A stretch of 64,000 nt of DNA from Lantana camara (taxonomy: Eukaryota; Streptophyta; Magnoliopsida; Lamiales; Verbenaceae): assembly GCA_037501455.1 (NCBI GenBank), contig CM074858.1, positions 99,978,001 to 100,042,000 of the forward strand, written 5' to 3'. The notes under the pieces are model-generated. The model did not search any database. It saw nothing but the letters and a program-made list of their open reading frames with translations, and had not been told where the DNA came from. Below, one piece after another: positions 1 through 9,623 of the stretch (positions are counted from its first letter, which is position 1; every line of letters begins with the position of its first letter). The position numbers were made by a program, and so were the translations under genes.

Positions 1-598
1 GTATCCTAATCGTGCTACATGATAATGGAGATAAGGGAGTCTGGACTGGGTCAATTAAAGATAAATTCTCCTATAAAATAACTATACTCTACTTATGATG
101 TCAGATGAGACATCCTAGAAAAATTGAAAATGAACTTGGAAATTACCTTGCTCCCAAAAGTTCATGATTTTTCTGTAGCTTTGCCAATATGATAGCTTTC
201 TCATTAATGTAATGAAGTATGATAGAAAATTTGGGGTAAATGATGTATATACGCACTGCTGTACAAGGTATGAATATATGGACCACGTGCTGAAAAGTTT
301 TCTATTTGCACTCCGGGTATGGGACAAGATTGTTGATATACAGACTTGATGAAATCTTCGTGGCTTGTGAGAGTCAGACGGCTCAAAGAGAACTTTAATA
401 CAAAATTTTGAGCAATATGTTCCTAGAATATCTTGGGTGGGTTGTCTTGATCTTAACGCTTTGGAATCTTTAGAAAGCATGGAACTGATGGAGTTGTCAA
501 AATATTATGAATCTTAGAAGAGTCACTTTTTGCCACATAAAAGAGTTATCTGAGATCTTAGTACTAATCAGTGAGGATAAAAAACACAGGCAAAAGAA
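1..598 (+). mobile_element. LINE 3' fragment (zf-RVT region), decayed
   Basis: From about position 59 this stretch matches 26131-26670 almost base for base (roughly 90 percent by eye). That second copy lies directly downstream of a recognisable LINE reverse transcriptase, so this is the 3' part of the same LINE family. Translation near 225-345 gives a Cys-containing zinc-knuckle stretch (CTHCC, then DHVL) like the zf-RVT domain that follows plant LINE reverse transcriptases. Stops interrupt every frame. Homology ends at about 598, where a truncated Gypsy LTR begins, so the piece was joined to E1 by a rearrangement. The first 58 bases do not align with the other copy. Confidence 0.7.
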
Positions 599-873
599 TA
601 CCCTCAACGTATAAATAAGGGGAATCAGCTCATTCTCCTAAAGCCATCTTCTTCCACAAGAATACTATGCACAAACTGGGCATTTTCCTCTGTACTCTTT
701 TCTTCTCCAGACGTTGCATTTTCCTCTGCATTTTCTGGTGTTATCCTAGCTGGAAGAACCCACGCTATAAAAGGAAACCCAATTCCTGAGGCTCAAAGGC
801 CTGTGATGGTCTTCCCCCCAAACAAATCTTAAAGTGGTGGTGATTTATTAGGATTCTCGTTCCTGTACCATCA
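599..873 (+). repeat. E1 5' LTR, truncated to R-U5
   Basis: Matches the last ~280 bases of the complete 3' LTR at 13019-13953, ending in the same CCATCA. It lacks the first two thirds of the LTR and relative to its partner carries a deletion of about 30 bases near 705-730. The TATAAATAA box at 610-618 survives only about 11 bases from the break. Confidence 0.9.
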
Positions 874-877
874 TTTT

Positions 878-896
878 TGGCGCCGTCTATGGAAAA
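878..896 (+). other. E1 primer-binding site
   Basis: TGGCGCCGTCTATGGAAA begins four bases after the LTR end. E2 has the less mutated TGGCGCCGTCTGTGGGAAA at the same place. This is the usual Tat-type primer site; which tRNA it pairs with was not verified. Confidence 0.75.
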
Positions 897-974
897 CTGT
901 CATCATCTTCTCTAGATCTTCATCTATTTCTTCCTTCTTGAGCTAGTTGAGACATAACACCATTAACTTCAATC

Positions 975-2900
975 ATGGTTACTGCGATGAGGTCAGGAGT
1001 TCTGGATAACAGGAGTGGTCTTCCACCTGTCAATGAGGAGAATCTGGAGGGAAATATGCCTAACATTCCAACTGGAGGCGAAGTCCCACCTGTGGTTGGG
1101 GGCGGAAATGGAGGCAAAGGGGCTTTGGTAGGGGCTCTACTGGCAGGGGGAACCGAGGCCGGAGGCCCTAGCTCAGCCATCCCACCAGTAACTCCCGCGC
1201 CAGCCACAACCGCAATCCACATTGCCGCTTATCCCATGACAATGCCACCTCCGGGATACACTTACGTACAGCCCAACATTATGCCTGTGATGATGCCAAG
1301 CATGGTGCCTACGATTCAGCCATATCAAGTAGGCACTTTGCAGCTTCCGGTCTCCATTCCTAAGGAGATCCAAGGGTTGGAAATACAACAAATGACCTCG
1401 CAGCAATTGCAAGCGGTCTACGCTCAGTGCGAGGTACAGGCTGCTCAAAATGCCTGGAGGCATTTTACCTCCGCCTACTTCCCCTCCCGAGTGGGTGCCC
1501 AGATGGCTCCCCTATTAGGGGGGGGGGCTACAAGTTCATCCATTGACCGCTGCCCAAAATGTACTAAGGGCCCAGTCGCCACCACCACCCCCAGCATAGG
1601 AAAAAGAAGGTCCCCCGAGGGCTGACCAAAGGCAATGCACTTTGGAGAAGGAGAAAGCCCCTCAGCCGAGGGGGGATGTAGAAGAGGAGGTCCAATCCAG
1701 GGCTACTGAGAAAACTAACAGGAGGGAAGGGAACGACCCTAGGATAGCTGCAGTCCAAGATCAACTGGAGGACTTGCAGCATATCGTGGAGCATCTCTCT
1801 CGAGCACGGTCTCAAATCCCCCATGGGGGGATGAGAGGTCTAAGACCAGAGACACTCGCAATCTGTACAACCAAGTCCCTCGCCGCTGGTGGGAAGGAGA
1901 TTACGAAGAGCATGGCCGCGAGGGCGAGAACCTTAGGTCTTTGATAGGCGATTCGCCCCTCGTTGATGAAGTTTTGATGGCCCGTGCGAGGATGGGCAAA
2001 ATCCCCACGTCCGTCAACCGCTACGATGGGACCACCAATCCGGCCGAGCACCTGGATCACTTCATGCACCTGATGTACCTGTATGAGCATTCCAGTAATT
2101 ACTGGATGAAAATCTTTGTCACTTCCCTCGTAGGAATGGCACAAGAATGGTACAAAAAGTAGCCCCCGCGCTCCATCCGAGGGTATGGGGATCTGACTGA
2201 GGCCTTCATGAGCCATTTCAATTCTCTAAAAGCACCAGCTCCCGCTGCCACGACCCTCTACAGCCTGGTGCATGGACCTAATGAGACGCTCAGATCCTTC
2301 ATGGGCAGATTCGACAAGGAGATCCTGCTGGTGGAAAAGCCCTCAATGGACTTCTTGAGGCACGTGCTCTTTGGAGCAATCAACATGAAAAACTATATGA
2401 GCAAAGAGTTTGTGGAGGAGTTGGCAACGAAAAAGCCTCGCTCACTGATGGAGATCAGGGACATAGCTAACTCCTTCTTCACCCTCGAGGAGATGTACAT
2501 CGTGAGGGATCAGAAACTCGCAAATGCCCCTCGAACCAACAGAGACCCGGAGGACAGAGGAGAGCCCAAGAATCACCGCCGTAGCCCAGTGCCCGCTCGG
2601 AGAAACTCTCCGCCCCCTCGCAGATACGAGCGCATTCCCCTCAACCGCCCCATCGCTGAAGTCTATTCCATGGCGGACAAGAAATTGTTCAACAGACCGC
2701 CAAAGACGAGGGAGACCGAGGCTCAGAAACGCTCGGGTAAATACTGTGCTTTTCACAAATAGAAAGGGCACGACACCAACGAGTGTCGCCAGCTGGAAAA
2801 CGAAATTCAGAGGCTCATTACCGGGGGGTACCTCAAGGAATTTATGAAGGTGCTGGAGAGATATGATGAGCATTGCGCCGAGCGTGCCATGGAAGGAGGA
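975..2900 (+). pseudogene. E1 gag remnant
   Basis: The gag polyprotein, which would form the particle and bind RNA, is spread over several frames: 975-1622, 1642-1944, 1941-2162, 2208-2762 and a tail to about 2900. The first part is Pro/Gly/Met-rich. The retrotransposon gag core runs from about 1990 (RYDGTTNPAEHLDHF) to 2520 (the FTLEEMY region). Near 2745-2800 lies a CxFH...GHDTNEC zinc-knuckle-like motif typical of Tat gag. Frame changes occur near 1620 and 1940, and stops lie at 2161 and 2761. Not functional. Confidence 0.85.
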
Positions 2901-3008
2901 TGAAGTCGCTCGTGTTCAAGGAGTCCCCGATACCGTCATACTGAAACGAGCGACCGCGGTAAACAGAAGGCTGCTGAGGAGGAGAACCAACCTTTTACTG
3001 TAATTCAT

Positions 3009-3551
3009 ATGATAGCTGGCGGACCCTCGGGGGGTGATTCCAACGCTTCCCGCCATCGCCATGTCCGCAGCTATGATCAGAGATCTTCAAGACCCAAACC
3101 GGTGTACTCAATGGAAGGATCCTCACGCTCGAAGGAGGATGACATTGTAGGATTTACTGAAAGGGATTTAGAACACATTGTAACACCTCATGGGGTCGGT
3201 GAAACCTTTGACTGCCCCATGGTGGTTAGTTTAGACGTTCATAACCATGTTGTAAAGAGGGTTTTGATTGATAGTGGAAGCTCAGTGAACGTTTTCCCCT
3301 ACTCCATGTTTTAAAAAATGAATATCACAAACATTCCCCTCAAACCCCTCAGAACAGCCCTTGTTGGCTTTGGGGGTTCCGAGATTGTCCCTCGCGGACA
3401 GATTCGCTTGGCCACCTCTTTTGGTCGTGCCCCACAGCGGAAGACTTTGAGCATCCTTTATGCAGTGGTTGAGGTGGACCTCCCATATAACATCATTATT
3501 GGCCGCCCAGCCCTCATTGACTTCAAGGCAGTAATATCAACGTACCATTAG
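3009..3551 (+). pseudogene. E1 aspartic protease remnant
   Basis: The retropepsin-type active-site motif is visible as LIDSGSSVNVF near 3262-3297, and the second conserved block IIIGRPAL near 3496-3520. A TAA at 3312 breaks the frame between them and a TAG follows at 3549. The protease would have cleaved the gag-pol polyprotein. The downstream Lys-rich linker (3588-3896) carries further stops before RT begins. Confidence 0.85.
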
Positions 3552-4079
3552 AAAGTCAAGTTCCCCACTCCCGAGGGAACGGGCGAGGTGCTCTGCAATG
3601 TCAAAGAAGCCTGGGAGTGTTACATCCTCTTGCTTCGCAGCCACAAACCCAAGCAAACCATTCAAGTAGGCTCCACCAAGAAGTTGGTTGATTTTCCCAA
3701 GTTAGATGAAGACGGCCCCGAGTGCAAAAGGGCCAAACTTTATAAGAAGAAGAATAAGAAGAAAGTTTCAGGCGAGATCAAGGGTACTGAAGATGGCCCT
3801 CCCGGAGCAGTCGAGGGCTCCTTTTCAGAAGGTGAGTGCAGTCACCCCTCAAAAGAAACCAATGATAGGCTCACAGGAAAGAAACGAGCGCTCTAAGCTC
3901 CTCGGCCTGAAGTTCACATCGAACCCACTGAAAATTTCTTGACCATCGAATTGGAGCCAGGAAATCCAGATAAGACCACGCAGATAGGCTCCAATCTAGA
4001 CGGTCCCTCACAGATTATGATGATCGAGTTTCTGCGAGAGAATGTGGACGTCTTTGCTTAGAAAGCCTCTGATCTGACT

Positions 4080-4625
4080 GGCATAGATCCGAGTGTCATC
4101 ATTCACAGGCTCAACATGGACCCAACCTTCAAATCGATCAAGCAAAGGAAGAGGGATGTTCACGGGTTCAGAAGGCAAGTCATAGAAGAGGAGGTCAATA
4201 AACTCCTCGAGGTCCAATACATAGAAGAAATCCTATATCCAGAATGGCTCTGCAACGTGGTCCTTATGCCTAAAAGCGCAAACAAATGGCGAATGTGCAA
4301 TGATTTCACGGATCTCAACAAAGCGTGCCCCAATGATCCCTACCCTCTGCCAAGGATTGATCAGTTGGTGGATTCAACGGCCGGTTGTGAACTTATGAGT
4401 ATGATGGATGCCTTCTAGGGTTATTACCAGATCTTCATGGTGCCCGAGGATCGCCCCAAGACATCCTTTGTTGTCCACGTCGGAGTTTACTATTTTTTGG
4501 TTATGCTATTTGGGCTCAAGAATGCGGGAGCCACTTATCAGCGCCGCGTCAACAGGATGTTCGAGCGCGAAATCGGAAAGTCCATGGAGGTTTACATGGA
4601 TGAGTATGATGGATGCCTTCCAGGG
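4080..4625 (+). pseudogene. E1 reverse transcriptase, rearranged and truncated
   Basis: Gypsy RT blocks are recognisable: KWRMCNDFTDLNKACPND (4285-4340), MSMMDAF with a stop in place of the next Gln (4395-4419), LFGLKNAGATYQR (about 4507-4545) and the start of the catalytic YMDD box as YMDE (4594-4605). Directly after that box the sequence repeats 26 bases from 4395-4420 and then jumps to the RNase H region, so the thumb and connection domains are missing. Not functional. Confidence 0.9.
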
Positions 4626-5376
4626 ACTAATCAAATGGTCAATTGAACTCAGTCAGTTTGACATCAAGTTCGAGCCCAGGATGGCTATACAAGCCCAGGC
4701 AGTAGCAAATCTATTGGTCGACCGATTTGGTTTGGAACCCTCGCATTCTCTGGACGACGGTCTCTGGCTCTTGCACACCTATGGTTCTTCGACCTCACAA
4801 GGCGGAGGAGCCGGAGTAACCCTCAGAGACCCTCGTGGAATTGAAATAGATTACGCGATCAAATTAGCCTTTCTGGTCACCAACAATGAGGCTGAGTATG
4901 AAGCCCTCATTCAAGGGCTCAGAATTGCCTTCCAAAATGGGGCCTCTCAGGTCACGGCTTACGTGGATTCTCAGCTGATTGCTAGTCAGGTTGATGGTAC
5001 TTATGAGGCTCGAGAAACCACTATGGTGCAGTATCTAGCGAAAGCTAAAGAGATAATTGCCAAATTCACGGAGTTTCACTTGCTACAGGTTCCGCGAGCG
5101 GAGAACGAGCGTGCTGACGCCCCTCTAAATTTGCGTCTGCTTTGGAAGGTTCCTGCGAATGCTCGGTCACGTTCCTCAGAGCGGAGAAACCATTGATAAA
5201 CGGAGAGAAACCCTCGGGAGAGGTAAGCATGATTGATCCCTCCGAGCCTTGCTGGCTTGATGGCGTCATCAGATTCTTGAGGGATGGAACTTGCCCCTCC
5301 GACAAGGTGGAAGCTAGGAAGATCAAGAGCAAGGCCTCCCGTTTCTCATTAGACGACGAGGGTAGGCTCTTTAAAT
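4626..5376 (+). pseudogene. E1 RNase H (Tat additional RNase H) remnant
   Basis: The frame runs from LIKWSIELSQFD through the RNase H fold. The first catalytic Asp is replaced (LHTYGSSTSQGG where E2 has LHTDGSS), while NNEAEYEAL and YVDSQLIASQ keep their acidic residues. The fourth block (ENERADA) then shifts frame near 5120. A second copy of this domain is open in E2. Confidence 0.85.
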
Positions 5377-5399
5377 GATCCTTCCAAGGTCCACCGTTA

Positions 5400-8300
5400 A
5401 GATGCCTAAGGCCCTCGCAGGCTAAGGAAATACTTGAGCATGTGTATAGTGGAAGCTGCGGGAATCAGTCTGGCGGTCAGATTCTGGCCAAAAAGGTGCT
5501 AAGGAGTGGGTTCTATTGGCCCTCAGTGTTAAAGGATGCCATCAACTTCTCCAAGAAATGCCCTAAATGCTAATTCCATTCCAACGTTCCTCAACTGCCC
5601 GTAGCCCAAATGATCCCCATTGACGTTTCGTGGCCCTTCGACCAATGGGGCATTGACATAGTGGGGCCCCTCCCCATGGCAGTCGAACAGAAGAAATTTG
5701 TGATCCTCACGGTGGATTACTTCACCAAGTGGGCCGAAGCTAAAGCGGTCGAGAAGATAACATTCAAAATAGTGAGCGACTTCATCTGGAAAAATATCAT
5801 CTGCAGATATGGTATCCCGAGGGTACTGATATCAGACAATGGATCTCAGTTCATCGCTGCTGACACTCGGGAATGGTGTTATGAACTAGGCATTGAGCAA
5901 CGTTTCACTTCCGTGGGCCACCCTTAGGCCAACGGTCAAGCTGAGGTTACAAACAGGACTATACTCCAGCATCTCAAATTGATGCTCGAGATCAAAAAGG
6001 GCGAATGGGTAGAAGAGCTCCAAGGAGCCTTCTGGGTATACCGCACTACCCCACGAGCGGCCACGGGCGAGACCCCCTATTCCCTCGTATATGGCTCCGA
6101 GACCATTATACCTGTAGAGATCGCTCAAGAATCCACACGCGTCGCTTACTTAGAGCCCACCCCCAACGGGAGTAGCCGGGCGCTCGAATTAGACCTGCTG
6201 GACGAAAAGAGAGACACTGCTTGGGCTCGGATACACAAATACAAAGCGTCAGTAGCCCACTAGTACAATAAGCATGTCAAAGAAAGGACCTTCCAACTAG
6301 GGGACTATTGGGAAAACGAGACAGAAACGCAGCGAAAATTTAAAAAATTTCCCAAAAGATAGAATAGAAAACTTGCAATTCCTATTTCCAGATTCGTAGA
6401 GATCAAGAAACTCACTTAGTAGTAGCTTTCTTGACAAGTCTTGAGCTGCCCTCAAACTCGCTTCATGCAGTAATGGCAACCCGTCCCTCGAAAATCTCTT
6501 TCTACTTCAGAATCCATTGTAGGGACAACAATCCACACCAACCTAGATTCAAATCATGTTAGGGAAAGTTGCTTAACGATATAACATAAAGAAAGAAACA
6601 TGAAACGAGAAAAGCATGATTGAAACTCCCTTCGAAAAACAGTTTTGCGAAAGCAGAAATCTGCCCGCCATAAAACCCTCGTGAAAAAATTCATCCTTCA
6701 GGATATGGATGAACGGTTTTCGCCATCTTCTTTGGTTCGATTTTTTCACTCCTATTCTGTTGGGTTCAGAATCGTTTCATCATCCCTTGTGGTCGTTTTT
6801 TCTTGATCCCCAAAAGTTCCTTCGAATCTTTCAAGACTTCACGATAGAAGCCCTCTAGAGAAAATAGTCCACCAACCACGACCACGATCCGAATAGGGAG
6901 GATGCTAGTTCTATATTCGGTGTTTAGGCTCTAAGGGGTTAGTGTATAATTATGGAGAAGGAGAAATTTTGTATCATCTTCCCATGGGTTTCGAACCCCT
7001 CTATTTATAAGGCTAGGGTTCGAACCCTTAGCCCTTTTGGAAAAGGATTCCAAACTCCTTTTGGAAAAAGATATCTTGCTTGGAGACCAAGTCTCTTACT
7101 TTGACCAAAAGTCTCCTCTTGATCAACTTGGAAAGCAAGAATCTAGTCTAAATCTTTTAGACATTTAATTTTACTTTATTTATTTTACAATAAATAACTT
7201 GAAGACTACTAAATAATTAATTAATAATTAATTATTTATCAGACTTTATTTCTCCAAATTAGGACTTTAATATTAATTCAAAATTAAATCAAAGTCCATT
7301 AAATAATTAACACATTAATTATTTAACATTTATACACATGCATGCACGTGACTACACGTGTCTATAAGGGCACGTGTCATTCACGCCTCCCACATGTGAG
7401 ATTCACACGTGTGGGTCCCACCATTCGCTTAATGGTTCGATCAACTCGTTTAATCGATTCAAGCCTTTACCCACGTGATCGGGTTGTTGTGTGTGACCTT
7501 CTAGGTTCTTAATTCAATTAGCAGTGACCCTAATTAATTAATTCTCTAATTAATTAATTAGTCCACAGATCAAACGACCATTGTCTAGCAACAGGTGTTT
7601 GACCCCTAGTTGAATAAGAATGTCTCGATTCGACAGAACCTTTAAGTCATTGATTTATGTGAGATACAAACCTCCTACATCCCATCTCTCAACCAAGATC
7701 TAGGGTAAGGGAATAATTAGAACCCTAATAATCTGGTCTTAAAGCTAAGTGCATTTCATATCCATTTGATCTCAATCCAAGAAACCATTTTCTTGATGTC
7801 TTGATCTATTGCCTTGGCCAAGGATTCCATATGGAATATGAATGACTTACACAATAAGAGATCACCTTGCAAATGCAAGTGTAGGTCCTTTCTTGATTCT
7901 CATTCACTTTCATGAATCACTTGTGCAGCCCCAGCATAAGCCTTGAATCAGTTGTCTAAGGCGACACTCTTTAAAGCTTATACTTAAGACTACAGAGTTA
8001 ACTCATAAAGTGACATGGAACCTCAAGTCTAAGGATCAATTAATCACATCAATGACTCGTGAGATATTTCCTAATCTGGAAGTTTCCATTTCCTAAAATA
8101 GAAACTTCCTTTCCCATTTAGGAATCTTCTCACATGGGACACCTCAGTGAACTTACTTATGGAAGCAAGCACCCTCATGTATCACGCACGTATCAACTAT
8201 ACACTTTGCACCTCCAAGAAACAAGGTGGTTCTTCTTAAGGGCGTGATCCCACAAGCAAGCCTTAAAGGAGTCAGGTTGACACTCCCACTGTCTGTAGGA

Positions 8301-8763
8301 CTTATCAGCTTGGAGTATTTTAAACTAATCATGACTTATGTGATATAGGGCTCATTTCATGAACCATTTCGCCTAAATGGTTGAGTCCTATAAGTCATAT
8401 TGATTAGGGGAGTTCTAATACATGCGCACATAATGGAAACACACAAACACATGTATTGGCATATAAAGAAGTGTTTGCCTATGATATTAATCAATCGTAT
8501 AATATTCAAAGATTGTCTGTGATACTAGGAAAGTCCCAAAATGGATTATGACTAATCGGATTTCTAGGGCACTTTTCCAACAGAGACTTGGTTCTAAAAA
8601 AGGTTGAAGTATCCAAGCATGTGGGTAAGTTAGATCCCAATTGGGAAGGCCCCTTCAAAGTCATCCAAGTACGAGCGAATAACACCTACCTGCTGGAGAC
8701 TTTGCAAGGCGAGCGTCTCCCTCGACTGTGGAACGCCTGCAACCTGAGACAATTCTATGTTTG
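5400..8763 (+). pseudogene. E1 integrase, split by a solo LTR
   Basis: The HHCC zinc-binding region (5440-5575, stop at 5571), the DDE core (GIDIVGPLP near 5650, LISDNGSQF near 5827 and NGQAEVTNR near 5930 with Glu retained) and the C-terminal region with ERTFQLGD are present but interrupted by stops at 5571, 5925 and 6261. The last ~60 codons (LVLKKVEVSKHVGKLDPNWEG onward) resume at 8588 after a 2277-bp solo LTR and end at about 8763. Most stops fit CAG to TAG or CAA to TAA changes. Confidence 0.9.
6306..8582 (-). repeat. Copia (Angela-like) solo LTR inside E1 integrase
   Basis: Read on the minus strand the insert starts TGTTGGAAAAGTGCCCTAG and ends CCCAATA, the form of an Angela-type Copia LTR with a mutated final dinucleotide. 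It is flanked by GGGAC (6301-6305) and GAGAC (8583-8587), a 5-bp target duplication with one mismatch, and it interrupts the integrase frame exactly. No internal coding region is present, so it is a solo LTR left by LTR-LTR recombination. The family assignment rests on the terminal sequence only. Confidence 0.85.
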
Positions 8764-9600
8764 AGGTAAATCTTGTAAATCCCCGCTCGGGGCACACTGT
8801 ATCTTCTTTTGACGAGAATACAAAGTACATCAGTAAGTCATTTCATACATTGTTTGTCGTTTACTTGATTCAATTCATAATAAATCACATAATCGATTGC
8901 ATCAAAGCCTACTCCGTGTCTAGGGTATTCCGCGTCGAACGGCTTAACATGTATTCTCGTGCGGATTACTCTTAAATGAGCGTGACCCCTCTGTAAATCA
9001 ATTCTGATGGTGTGTCGAGGGTGTCCCACGCTCGACAGCTTGATGGTCTTAGCTATTTAAACCCTCCTTAAACGAACGGGTCACAATTGAGGGTTGCTAC
9101 ATGCTTAATTACACCAACTGGGTATTTTGCATCGAGTTCGCGTACGCTCATCAAGGGGAAACACTTAGTTAATTTTCGCGCTATTTTCTAAGTTCAAGTT
9201 CAAACCCCCCATCTACGCTCATTGTGTTGCAACACTGAGGTTCTTAACCTAAGACAAACCCTTAGCAAATCCCCTTGTTGATTTCTAAGTTCCAGTTTAA
9301 GCTATTACTACGCTCGTTATTACTCAAACTCTTAAATTGATTTTTACCAAAGGTAAACACTTAGCAAAACCCTTGATGGATTTCTAAGTTCAAGTTTAAG
9401 CCTTAAGTAGGGTATGACCACCCTCATACGATACACCCTCGCGCCTATGCATTCATATATCACAAAATTCCAAGCAGAAATCAACATTAAATACCTAAGG
9501 CGTAACAACACAGCATGAAGGAAAATGGAATTTCATTAATGTGAAAGAAAAGTTACAAGTACTGGAATATATAGCATCAAAGATGGAGCCGGTTACAGAT
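8764..9600 (+). repeat. E1 3' untranslated region with degenerate tandem repeats
   Basis: Lies between the pol stop and the end of the antisense ORF. Between about 9155 and 9410 three degenerate ~60-80-bp units recur, each with a CTTAG...CTAAG pair of short inverted arms (for example ACTTAG at 9358 and CTAAGT at 9384). Tat elements are known for variable tandem repeats at this position. No coding potential is seen. Confidence 0.6.
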
Positions 9601-9623
9601 TCCAATTAAGCAGAGGGGCAGAT

